Shown here one piece after another: positions 8,376-16,460 of a stretch of DNA of 18,811 nt. The translations under genes were made by a program, and so were the position numbers. Each line of letters starts with the position of its first letter. Position 1 is the stretch's first letter. The stretch comes from CAYMBL01 sp044225155. Its GTDB lineage: Bacteria > Planctomycetota > Phycisphaerae > UBA1845 > Fen-1342. The notes under the pieces were generated by a model. It did no database searches, was not told where the DNA came from, and saw only the letters and a list, made by a program, of their open reading frames with translations. Location of the stretch: NCBI GenBank assembly GCA_044225155.1, contig JBGAJB010000043.1, positions 1-18,811 of the forward strand, given 5' to 3'.

Positions 8376-9326
8376 CTAGGTGTGCATGGCGGAGGTCGTG
8401 AAGGATCCGGTCGCGTGACCGATAAGCCAGTCCGGCTCACGGGCTTCGTCGAAGTGCGTCACGACGGTAGCGCACGCAAGGTCGGCGGTGGTCGCGGCCA
8501 ACCGCATGACGCGAAGCGGGCGCGCCCCCATGAAAGACGCCCAGGCGCTGAACGTGCTCGGCGGCGCGAGCAGGTAATCGCAATCGCCCAGGGCGGCGAG
8601 GTCCTCGATCGCGTCGCCGGGAGCCAAAGTCACCGGCAAACCCTCGAATACTTCCCTGGGTTGTGGGGCATTCGTGCTGACAACAAAAGCGACATCGCGG
8701 CCGGGGAACTGCTCGCGGAGCTCGTGCATCCAACGGGCGTATCGATCTGCGTCGAAGAAAAACCGGCCGTCCAGAAAGTGGCGGTAGTCGCCGTGGCGCA
8801 TGTGGATGCCGATCACGACATCCGATTCCGCGCGCAGCCTGGCGACGAGCGCACGCCCGACGGCAGCGAGATCCTCGCGGAGCGCGAGGGCCGCGAGGAT
8901 CGCGTCGCGATGCCGCTCGAAAGACGCCGAGGCGCGAAACTGCCAGCCCTTCAGGACGAGTGCGGCCCGACCGCGGGCGCGGTCGATGAATTCTGCGCTA
9001 TCCAAATCGCAACGCTCCAGCCAGCCGATGTCGAGCACTTCGATTCCCGGCAGGCGAAGGCGGCGCTGCACGCGCTTGAGTACGTGGGCGAGCTCCTTGC
9101 CGCTCCCGCGGACGAGCGACGCCGCCATGGCGAGGATCGAATTCGCGGCCGACGCGTCGGGAAACGGGCAGAGCGGCGCTTCGACTCCGATTCGCAGCGA
9201 ATGCAGATAGGGCCGCAGGGCGAGATTCAGCCCGGTGAGCGCGTGCTCGCGCGCGGCCGCGAACAAGTTCGCGTGCACGATGAGGCGGTTGCCCAGTTGG
9301 CCGTAGTCGCCGACGTTGACGATCAT
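8376..9326 (-). CDS. GT11-like glycosyltransferase (fucosyltransferase superfamily)
   Basis: A 316-residue cytoplasmic enzyme, probably transferring fucose or a related sugar from a nucleotide donor to the growing glycan. It opens with GQLGNRL (residues 9-15), the usual start of family 11 alpha-1,2-fucosyltransferases. It carries HMRHGDY (175-181) in place of the family's HxRRGDY, so the second Arg has become His. Near the end, DLAALGDCDYLLAPPSTFSAW (242-262) corresponds to the family's DLxLMSxCxHxIIANSTFSWW. The preferred start is ATG 9326, which overlaps the methyltransferase stop as ATGA and has GGGAG about seven bases upstream; a GTG at 9332 is possible. It is the last gene of the leftward polysaccharide operon. 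The donor sugar is uncertain because the key motif is altered. Confidence 0.68.
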   Translation of the reverse strand: MIVNVGDYGQLGNRLIVHANLFAAAREHALTGLNLALRPYLHSLRIGVEAPLCPFPDASAANSILAMAASLVRGSGKELAHVLKRVQRRLRLPGIEVLDIGWLERCDLDSAEFIDRARGRAALVLKGWQFRASASFERHRDAILAALALREDLAAVGRALVARLRAESDVVIGIHMRHGDYRHFLDGRFFFDADRYARWMHELREQFPGRDVAFVVSTNAPQPREVFEGLPVTLAPGDAIEDLAALGDCDYLLAPPSTFSAWASFMGARPLRVMRLAATTADLACATVVTHFDEAREPDWLIGHATGSFTTSAMHT

Positions 9327-10129
9327 CCACACGCTCCCGCCGGCGCGCGGGGCGGCTGGTGCGCGAGCTTGCGGTCGATTTCCTGCTCAACGCGCGCGTC
9401 AAAAACGCCGGCCACGGTGTGCGGCAGACGCGTGGCGCTGACGTGATAGCCGACGGTGAATTCCTCGATCAAATGCTGATCATCGAGTCGCGCCAGCCAG
9501 CGCGGCAGCGCCGTGCGCACGCCCCAGCGCAGCAACCAATAGAAGGGATGGATGCGTGAATAGCCGCGATCGCGCTGAATCAGATCAGCGGCGCGGCGGA
9601 GTTCCTGGAGCAGGTGGCGGTAGAAGCCGCCGTTCGGCTCGATCTCGTTCACGGCGCAGCCGAATTGCCCAAGAAAGCGGCGATAGAAATGCGGCGTGAA
9701 CCCGCCGTAGTAGTGATGCGGCTGCTGATGGAGTCCGCTGCCGAGCGGCGCGGAGAGAAACAGGCGTCCGCCTGGCGCGAGCAGCCGTGCCATCTCCCGC
9801 AACGCGGCGATTGGCTCGGGTACGTGCTCCAGCACTTCCGTGCAAAGGATGGCGTCGAAAGCTCCATCAGCGGCCGGGATGGCGGTGATGTCGCTGACCA
9901 GGTCGATTTTCCCGTATTTCCAGGCCTCGGTCATGAGGCCGCTGGCCGTTCCTTCGTATTGGCAGAAATCGTGCGAGAAATACTCGCAGTGGGCAAAGAA
10001 CTCGCGATAGCGGCACGGACCGGCGCCGACATCGAGCACGCGCGCTCCCGGCGCCACCGTCGCTGCGACGCGGCGCACCCAGGCATCGCGATTGCGGGCG
10101 TTGAAGTTCAGCTCTGTCTTAGTTGTCAT
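9323..10129 (-). CDS. SAM-dependent methyltransferase (class I, Methyltransf_11 type)
   Basis: A 268-residue methyltransferase. Motif I is VLDVGAGP (31-38), the acidic post-I region is FSHDFCQYEG, motif II is FDAILCTEVLEHVPEP (91-106), and motif III is LLAPGGRLFLSAPLG (116-130). This is the usual Rossmann-fold SAM site with the LEHV signature of Methyltransf_11. An aromatic, His-rich stretch (HQQPHHYYGGFTPHFY) follows and is common in enzymes acting on lipid- or sugar-linked substrates. ATG 10129 is preferred to the upstream start at 10210 because GGAG lies six bases before it and because it overlaps the true end of the GT4 gene by only 11 bases. Position within a glycan export operon suggests O-methylation of a sugar; this is inference. 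Confidence 0.82.
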   Translation of the reverse strand: MTTKTELNFNARNRDAWVRRVAATVAPGARVLDVGAGPCRYREFFAHCEYFSHDFCQYEGTASGLMTEAWKYGKIDLVSDITAIPAADGAFDAILCTEVLEHVPEPIAALREMARLLAPGGRLFLSAPLGSGLHQQPHHYYGGFTPHFYRRFLGQFGCAVNEIEPNGGFYRHLLQELRRAADLIQRDRGYSRIHPFYWLLRWGVRTALPRWLARLDDQHLIEEFTVGYHVSATRLPHTVAGVFDARVEQEIDRKLAHQPPRAPAGACG

Positions 10130-11410
10130 CCGAGACTCCGTGAGCAGCGGTTGTCTGCATCTGCGCCGCGACGTGCGACGAGCTGGCGGGCGTTTCCGGA
10201 GCGTCGTCACGCTCGTTCGACGACGTGGCCGCTGGATCAGACGGCGGTTCGGCGATGCCCATCAATTGCCCAAACGTGCGCGCGGTATGGCCCCAGTGCA
10301 TGCGCTGGCCGCGCCCGCGAGCGGTGCGAGCGTGTCGCGAATAGAGAAATGGATCGGCGGCGAGCGCATTGATCGCGGCGGCCCGCCGTTCTCCGCTCGG
10401 TCATAGAGCAACCCGCCGCCCGGCAGGATCGCTTCGCCGATGCCGGCGAAAACGCACGGCGGATCGTGCCGCGGCGCGACGATTGGCCGGCCGGCCGAGA
10501 GCGCCTCCAGCAGCACGTTGGGGTACGTGTCGTAGTAGCTCGTTGAAATGGCCGCATCGCAGGCAGCGACCAGCGCGTCCTGAGCCGGGTGTCCGCCCGC
10601 AAAGATGACTCGCTCGGAGAGGCCCCGCTCGACCGTGAGTCGTTCCAGACGCCCCCGCAGCGGCCCATCGCCGGAGACGAGCAAGCGAACGCGCGGCACG
10701 CAGCGCGGTAACTCGGCCAATGCGAAGTCGAACGCTTTGTTGCGGTCCATCACGCCCGACAGGAGCAGCAGGAACTCATCTCGGGCAATACCGAGTTCGG
10801 ACCGCTTCCGCCAGCGCAGCTCGGAAGAAATCCGGGGCGCGACGCAGCCAAATTCCACGCGTTGGACTTTTCGGGTGTCTGCGGGCGCGAAAGCCGTCAA
10901 CTCTTCGGCGGCGGCGTGCGTCGGTACGAGTACGCGCGTGGCTGCGCGCAACGCTTCGCGCTCGATGCGCTGCACGAGTTGCAAATAAAGCCAGTCGCTC
11001 CAGGACCGCCAGGCAGGCAGCGTGAAGGGCAAGCAGTTGGTGAGCAGGCAAGGGTAGAGATATGCGATCGGCACGTCCGGCCAGGTTCGACGGGCAGCCA
11101 CCACCCAATACGGACTGACCGCGACCAACAGGCGGGGAGTGGGCTGCGCGCGGAGCCAGCTCGCCAAGTGCCGCGCGACCCACAACGGCCGGAAACGCCA
11201 GAATCGCCCGCCTTCGGGAAGCGGAGCTTCGTCGCGGCTGTCGCGCTTGCCGGCGCGGGCCACGCCAACGAGGCGCGCGGAGACACCCAGCCGTGCGCAC
11301 GCAGCGAGGCTGCCGCGCCCGAGGGTCAGCCCGCCGCCCCAGCCGTCGAGCGCGGCGTAGCACGCGACGAGCACGTCAGCGGGCCGCGAGTCACGCGTGA
11401 CGCGGCTCAT
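10119..11410 (-). CDS. GT4-family glycosyltransferase (frameshifted near the 3' end)
   Basis: A ~430-residue retaining glycosyltransferase of GT-B fold, adding a sugar to the glycan on the cytoplasmic side. The donor-binding half shows SGDGPLRGRL (246-255), CDAAISTSYYDTYPNVLLEA and ALSAGRPIVA (303-312). E302 fits the second Glu of the family EX7E motif, while the first position is Asp (D294). ATG 11410 overlaps the permease stop as ATGA. In one frame the protein stops at 10262 with an arginine- and proline-rich tail. In the neighbouring frame, from about 10380 on, it continues as AINALAADPFLYSRHA...MHWGHTARTFGQLMG, a natural GT4 C-terminus, and ends at 10119, overlapping the methyltransferase start. 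One base therefore seems to be missing near GGCGGGCC at 10378-10385. A ~40-residue low-complexity tail follows the fold. Confidence 0.82.
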
Positions 11411-12219
11411 GCGACGTCCGCCAGATCGCGCTCCCCTAAATGGAAGCACAAGAGCCCGAGCGAGAAGCAGAGCACCGTGCCGAGAAGCGCCGCGGCCAGC
11501 GCGTCGGGCGGCAGAGGATAGCCCGGGAGCAGCGACCAGCGCATGCCCTCCACGATGCCGGCGAGCGGATTCAGAATCAGCACGGCGCGCCAATGCGGCG
11601 GCGCGCTGCTGAGCGGCCATGCGACTGGCGTGAGCAGCATCCAGACCTGCGTAAGAAGCGGGAGCGCGTGTGTCACGTCGCGCATGCGTACGTTCAGCAC
11701 GGAGAGCGCCGCGCCGAGCCCAGTCGCACAGATCCCCGCCAGCAGCACCCAGACGGGCAGCAGGAGCACCTCCACGCCCGGACGGCTATGGAAATAAAGG
11801 GCGAGCGGAACGTACGCGATCAAGGAGAACCCGAGATCGACCACACTGACCACTGAGGCCGAGGCCGGCAGGAGCAGGCGCGGGAAATAGGTCTTGCTGA
11901 GCAATCCCGCGTTCGCGACGAGACTCACGCTCGTGCCGCGCAGCGTGCGGGCGAAGTGGGTCCAAGCCAGCGTGCCCGCGAAGCAGAACAAAGGGTAGGG
12001 AAAGCCCGCGTCGAGCTTCGCAAGCCCGTGAAACAGCAGCGTGAACACCAGCGCGCTGACGAGCGGCTCGACCACCGCCCAAGCCGCACCGACCACCGTC
12101 TGTCGGTAGCGCACGCGAAAATCGCGCCACGCGAGCAGCAGCAGGAGTTCACGGCTCCGCCAGAGGCCGCGCGGGTCGCGCAGACTGCGGGCGGCGCCGG
12201 CTTCGATGACGGTCTTCAT
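11407..12219 (-). CDS. ABC-2 type polysaccharide export permease (Wzm/TagG family)
   Basis: A 270-residue inner-membrane permease, the length expected for the family. The N-terminus (LLLLLAWRDFRVRYRQTVVGAAW) is the amphipathic interface helix and LG/GxxW signature of O-antigen and teichoic-acid exporters. Six hydrophobic helices follow, ending in the conserved part LNPLAGIVEGMRWSLL (about 218-233). It would move a finished lipid-linked glycan from the cytoplasm across the inner membrane, in a dimer driven by two ATP-binding subunits. The partner ATPase (Wzt/TagH type) is not next to it, which is unusual. The start at 12219 is seven bases after the AAA-PilZ stop and has only a weak ribosome binding site, suggesting translational coupling. 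The stop overlaps the GT4 start. Confidence 0.87.
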   Translation of the reverse strand: MKTVIEAGAARSLRDPRGLWRSRELLLLLAWRDFRVRYRQTVVGAAWAVVEPLVSALVFTLLFHGLAKLDAGFPYPLFCFAGTLAWTHFARTLRGTSVSLVANAGLLSKTYFPRLLLPASASVVSVVDLGFSLIAYVPLALYFHSRPGVEVLLLPVWVLLAGICATGLGAALSVLNVRMRDVTHALPLLTQVWMLLTPVAWPLSSAPPHWRAVLILNPLAGIVEGMRWSLLPGYPLPPDALAAALLGTVLCFSLGLLCFHLGERDLADVA

Positions 12220-12226
12220 GCAGTTT

Positions 12227-13674
12227 CTATCGGCGCAGCGCGGCCTCGAGCACTTGCGACGGATTGGGCACGAACTCGCTCAGCGGCAACGGGCGATCCA
12301 GCACCACACCGATTTCATAAAGGCCGGCGGTCGGGCCCACGGCACGGCTGCGCGCCACGTGGGCCGGAACCGGCGTCGGTCGGCGCTCGCGATCGAGCAG
12401 CCAAAGCGTGCAATCCGTATTGCGGGCAAAGCGGCGCTCGCCCAGAAACGCCGCGCCCTCGCGGCTGAGATTGGTGGGAAACGCGTGCTCGAGCTGACGG
12501 CCGTTTGACTCGCCGCGCGTTTCGAGCAGCGCGGCCCGCTGGCCGGTCGGACGCGCGGTGCGCGGCGTGCGTCGCGCGCCGGGCGGCGCGGCGGCGCATC
12601 GAGAAGCTGGTTCCAAACTTCCGCCACGATCTTGACGTTGGAGCGCAGCGGCGTGAGATGCTTCTGCGTTTTTCGTTGGCGCGGCAACTCGATCACCGGC
12701 ATGCTGGCTTCGGGAACGAGCGGCGTGATCTGACGCGGCGCTTCGGCCCAGATCGCGCCGGACGGGAGCGAGAGATTCAGCGGCGCCGCCGGCGTGCCCC
12801 GCTCCGCGACGGCCCGTACGACCGGTTCGGCGGCCGCGGGAATCCGCGACTCGTCGACATCGTCCGCGGAGTCAGGCAATTCAAGATCAGGCACGATGAT
12901 TCGACCCCAATCGAGATTGAGCGCCGTCGCGCCGCGTTCGATGTCTTCGGGCGTCACGTAGCTTCGATTTTCGCTGAAAGCCTCGATCAACCCGTTTTCG
13001 CAGAGCAGATGAATGCGCGCGGGCAATCCGCCGCTCAGCGCGTAGACGCGATTCAGGGCCGCGGTCGTGAAAATGCCGCGCCCGTCGCTGCCGGCGGCGG
13101 AGAGACGAAAGCGAACGTAGTCGGCACATTGCGCTCGGTCGAGCGCGGCGAGCTTGGCCGAGCGCAGGCAGCGGTGCCGCAGGCGCGCGATCAGCGCGGG
13201 ATCGAGATGAGCGACGCGCTCTGAATCCAGCACGGGGATCAGCGTGACCCGCCCACCGGCGTTTTCGGCGGACTCGATGCAGTGGAACAGCTCGTTCCAG
13301 CGCAGCGGCGAGAGATCGCAGGCGTTGTCGACGACGAGCAGTTGCTGCGGACCGCTGCGGAGGGCGGCGATGAGCGGCGCATCGGGCGTATCCGGGGATC
13401 CCGGAACCGCAGCCGCGAGCGGCTGTCCCGGCTTTGAGAGGCCGTTGACCCAATGGGCTTTCTTTCCGCGCCGCAGCGCGGTCAGTTTCCGCGCGTGCAG
13501 CGATTTTCCCGCGCCGGCCGGACCCAGCAGCAGGCAGCCGCTGCCGGCGGTCTGAGCGACGAATCGGAGCGTCGCCCAAGGTTCCTCGTTGGCCGGTCCG
13601 AGAAAAAAGCATTCCGGATCGGGAGCGACGGCGAAGGGGGGCTTGCGCAACTGAAAATGCGTGAAAATCATCAC
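12227..13674 (-). CDS. ExeA-like AAA ATPase with PilZ-like C-terminal domain (frameshifted)
   Basis: The first gene of the leftward operon. Counted from ATG 13671, residues 1-25 (FTHFQLRKPPFAVAPDPECFF) are the opening typical of ExeA/GspA-type ATPases linked to secretion and exopolysaccharide loci. Walker A is GPAGAGKS (50-57). The Walker B region is QLLVVDNACDL (110-120), with Asn where the catalytic Glu normally sits. A small helical lid and an acidic linker follow. In the ATPase frame the sequence turns Arg-rich after WNQLLDAPP. In the neighbouring frame, from about 12540-12590, it reads ALLETRGE, NLSREGAAFL and GLYEIGVVLDRPLPLSEF, which fits a PilZ-like beta-barrel (NxSxxG) and stops at 12227, seven bases before the permease. 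A one-step frame change joins them. GAGGAG lies about eight bases before a GTG at 13674, which may be the actual start. It lacks an ABC signature, so it is not the permease's ATPase. Confidence 0.72.
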
Positions 13675-13856
13675 TGGACGCACTCCTCTCGGACCAACTT
13701 CGAATCGACCAGCGCAAGAGCGTCCTGAAAGAAATCCCCCGAAAAATCTCGTCCGCAAAAACCTCCAGATGGAGTCACGCCGCCCCGGGACCGATACAGC
13801 TTGCGAGACCGAACGTCCGAAACCGGCCACGGAGGGCCATTGGATCTAGGACTGAT
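13672..13856. promoter_or_regulatory. Divergent control region of the two polysaccharide operons
   Basis: These 185 bases separate the AAA-PilZ gene (leftward) from the Wza gene (rightward), so both operon promoters should lie here. It is more A-rich than its surroundings (runs of A around 13740-13762). I see no convincing -35/-10 pair and no strong inverted repeat, so no exact promoter is claimed. Confidence 0.5.
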
Positions 13857-14664
13857 ATGCCGAACCGCATGATTTCGACGCCCGGGATCACAGGCGTGGC
13901 AGTCTTGCTGGTCAGCGTCTTGACCGGCTGCGAGTCGCTGCCGAAATCTTCCCCGGTGTTTCGACATCCTTCCACGTCGGAGGTGGCGAGCGATCGCTAC
14001 CTGGTGCGCCCGCCGGACGTCATCCGCATTCACTCGCCGCAGGTGCTTGAGCTCAACGGCGTGTCGCAGTCGGTGCGCGCGGACGGCAAGATTTCACTGC
14101 AATTGCTGGCTGGGCGAAGTCGAAGTCTCGGGACTCACGCCCGACCAGGTGGCCGAGAAGCTCAACAAGCTGCTGACGAAGTACTACATCGCACCGGACG
14201 TGGTGGTCGAAGTCGCGGGGCAGAACAGCTCGTACTACTACATTGTGGGCGAGGTCGAGAGTCCCGGAGCGCGGCGCGTCACCGGCCGCGACAACGTGCT
14301 GCGCGTCATCGCCGACGCACGCCCGACATTCCTGGCCTGGAAGGCGAAGATCCGGCTCGTGCGGCCCGGCAAGGCGCCCGAAGACCGCAAGATCATCGAG
14401 ATCGACTACGACAAGGTCGTACATGCGGGCGACTCGAACCCCGACTATCTGATGCAGGAAGGCGACATCATCGAAGTGCCGCCGACACCGCTGGCCTGGG
14501 TCGGACTGCGCGTGCGTGAGCTGCTCTACCCGGTCACGCCGATCGCGCAGGCATACGCAGCGCCGGCCGGTGTGATCGCGACGAACAACATCTATGACGA
14601 CGAGTTTGGTGGCGGGAATGACAACCATCGCTACCGCGATGGATACGGCTACTACCGCCGCTAA
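13857..14664 (+). CDS. wza-like: Wza-type outer-membrane polysaccharide export lipoprotein (frameshifted)
   Basis: Read across a 4-base duplication, this is a 267-residue outer-membrane polysaccharide export (OPX) protein, shorter than E. coli Wza (379). A signal peptide ends in a lipobox LTGC (Cys 25). The Poly_export domain covers about 47-130: YLVRPPDVIRIHSPQV, DGKISLQLL, then GEVEVSGLTPDQVAEKL and YYIAPDVVVEV. One SLBB domain follows (about 137-220: YYYIVGEVESPGARRVTGRDNV to GDIIEVPP). A short hydrophobic stretch (LAWVGLRVRELLYPV) could be the outer-membrane helix, and the tail is rich in Tyr, Asp and Gly. The frame breaks at LQLL/GEVEV because CTGG occurs twice (14106-14113). With a single copy the family sequence is restored exactly. 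The start has only a weak AGGA upstream. It works with the co-polymerase encoded 14 bases downstream. Confidence 0.86.
14106..14113 (+). repeat. 4-base tandem duplication CTGGCTGG breaking the Wza gene
   Basis: CTGG is present twice in a row inside the Poly_export domain. Removing one copy rejoins ...ISLQLL to GEVEVSGL..., the expected domain sequence; with both copies translation shifts frame. This is the pattern left by slipped-strand replication, or by an assembly error. Confidence 0.8.
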
Positions 14665-14678
14665 GGGCTGAGAACCGG

Positions 14679-16460
14679 ATGTCTGCGACGCAGCAACAAC
14701 GCGAAGGCGTCTACGACGAGCTGCACGGCGTGCTGGCTCGCTACACGCAGATTCTGCGCCGCCGCTGGCGCGCGGGTCTGCTGGCGCTCGGCACGGTCGG
14801 CGGTCTGCTGCTCTGGTGCAGCCAGTACCTGCCGCGCCAATACCGCGCTTCGACGACCTTCGAGCGGCGCGACGACGCCGTGCTTCAGAATCTCGTCTCG
14901 CAGAACTCGCCGTACGGCTTCGATCACCTGCGCTCGAGTTTGACGCTGGATACGACCGGCCTGCGCGCCAAGGCCGACGCGGCCGTCTCGGTGGGCTTGA
15001 TCGAGAAAGGCGCAATCTCCACCGACGGCGCGCTGTCGGAAGAGGATGCGCGGCGCGTGAAGGATGTCCTGAGCCGCCACGGCCTCAACGCCACAGTGCG
15101 GCTCATCACCAGCACGACCGGCCTGGACGTGATCGAACTGACGGCCGACGCCGACAACGCCAACCTGGCCCGCGAGTTTGTCATGGCGCTGCGCGACCAG
15201 TATGTCGACGACACGCGCAAACGCATGCGGGAAGTGCTCGACAATACGCGGCAGTTCTTTACCGCCGAGATGGAGCGCCGGCGCGGCGAGGCCGCCGAGG
15301 CGAGCGCGGCCCTCGAAAAGCACTTTGCCGATTTCCCCGATCTGCACTCGCGCGAACCCCTGACGCTGGCCACGCGGATGGAGACTTACCGAACCGATCG
15401 CGAGCGGCTCGAAGAGGATTTGGCGCAGCTCGAAGCGCAGATCGCCGCCCGTTCCGACTTCCTGACGGCCTTGTCGCGCGAAGCGGCCACGACGCACGCG
15501 CCGAGCGCGCCGGACGCCGCCCCCGCCCCGAGCGCGGAAGAGATCAGCATGGAGGTGGCGATCCGCAACGTCGAGCAGGAAATTACCGACTCGATCGTCG
15601 TCAAGCAGATGACGCCCGAACATCCGACCGTGCAGGCGCTGCGCCGCAAAATCGACGCGCTCAATAGCGTCAAAGCATCATTCGCGGAGAAGCGCGCGGC
15701 CGCCGCCACGCAACCCGTGAAGGTTGATGAACCCGAGACGGCCGCCGCGCCGGCCCGCAGTCCGCTCGCCCGGCAAGTCGAGTTGGAGTTGGACACGCTG
15801 CAGCGTCAGAGAGAGATCGTGCGCAAGCGGCTCGAGGACGCACGTGAGCGTTATGCGAAGTACCTCGGGCTCTGTCGCCAGCTCAGCGACGACAGCGGAG
15901 AGCTGCGGCGTCTCGACGAGCGCGTGAGTCAGGCCAACGCCTCCGCGAATGTCTGGCGCCAGCATTTGACTCAACTGGAACAGATCGCCGCGGCCGAAAA
16001 TGAAAAACGCGGCACGACTTTCCGCCTGGTCGAGGAGCCGATGACCGCGTCGGCCGCCCTTGCTCCGCGTGCTTCGGCCGTCTTCACCGTGAGCATGGGC
16101 ATCGCATTTGCGTGTGCCTTGGCGCTGATGGCGCTGCTGGAATTGCTGGATCGGTCCGTGCGAGACGTCAGCCGCGCCGCGGCCCTGACCGGCGCGCCCG
16201 TCCTGGAGTGCCTGGGAGTCATCGCAACGCCGGCGGCCGTTCGGGCGCGGCGCATGCGCGGATTGCTCTGGTCGCCGGCACTCTCCATCAGCCTGCTGCT
16301 GCTGCTGGGCTCGGGCTCGATGGCGTACGCGAGCTTCCAGATGCCGGAAACACATCGACGGCTATCCGCCGCTGTCGATCGTCTGCTGGTGCCGCTGGGA
16401 ATCCCGCCTGTCGCCAATGACGACCGGGACGAACCAAAGGAGCGCTCATGGGAACCATGA
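14679..16460 (+). CDS. Polysaccharide co-polymerase / chain-length determinant (Wzz/GumC/Wzc N-terminal type)
   Basis: A 593-residue inner-membrane protein that would control chain length and join the export pore to the inner-membrane machinery. A Wzz-type N-terminus leads into helix 1 (about 32-51). A long periplasmic part follows with heavily charged coiled-coil stretches (about 190-270 and 300-450), broken by Ala/Pro-rich linkers. Helix 2 is at 468-490, preceded by the conserved EEPMTASAALAPRAS, a Pro-rich motif typical of the family. A third hydrophobic segment (529-553) lies after helix 2 and is not found in simple Wzz. There is no kinase domain in this protein; it lies in the two genes downstream. 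The frame is intact. The start is 14 bases after the Wza stop with a weak ribosome binding site; the 3' end overlaps the next gene by 13 bases. Confidence 0.85.
   Translation: MSATQQQREGVYDELHGVLARYTQILRRRWRAGLLALGTVGGLLLWCSQYLPRQYRASTTFERRDDAVLQNLVSQNSPYGFDHLRSSLTLDTTGLRAKADAAVSVGLIEKGAISTDGALSEEDARRVKDVLSRHGLNATVRLITSTTGLDVIELTADADNANLAREFVMALRDQYVDDTRKRMREVLDNTRQFFTAEMERRRGEAAEASAALEKHFADFPDLHSREPLTLATRMETYRTDRERLEEDLAQLEAQIAARSDFLTALSREAATTHAPSAPDAAPAPSAEEISMEVAIRNVEQEITDSIVVKQMTPEHPTVQALRRKIDALNSVKASFAEKRAAAATQPVKVDEPETAAAPARSPLARQVELELDTLQRQREIVRKRLEDARERYAKYLGLCRQLSDDSGELRRLDERVSQANASANVWRQHLTQLEQIAAAENEKRGTTFRLVEEPMTASAALAPRASAVFTVSMGIAFACALALMALLELLDRSVRDVSRAAALTGAPVLECLGVIATPAAVRARRMRGLLWSPALSISLLLLLGSGSMAYASFQMPETHRRLSAAVDRLLVPLGIPPVANDDRDEPKERSWEP
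16436..16442 (+). promoter_or_regulatory. Strong ribosome binding site before 16448
   Basis: AAAGGAG five bases before ATG 16448, inside the end of the co-polymerase gene. It fixes the start of the disordered protein and shows that this protein is translated from its own efficient site. Confidence 0.75.

Noticed and set aside
8341..8379. Palindrome GACAGC-A-GCTGTC (8341-8353) and hairpin CTAGGC-CGGC-GCCTAG (8364-8379) as a terminator between convergent genes
   Set aside because: Neither stem is followed by a T-tract on either strand, and the second overlaps the GT11-like stop codon. Both may be chance.
12227..13674. The AAA ATPase as the missing ATP-binding subunit of the ABC-2 permease
   Set aside because: There is no LSGG-type ABC signature, Q-loop or H-loop. 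The N-terminus and Walker A context are of the ExeA type.
14047..14519. Two overlapping + strand frames read as two separate small genes in the Wza region
   Set aside because: Neither makes a full OPX protein. The first half of one and the second half of the other join exactly at the CTGG duplication to give a normal family member.
14661..15623. A 320-codon - strand frame opposite the co-polymerase gene
   Set aside because: Arg/Gly/His-rich shadow translation; the + strand frame matches the Wzz family.
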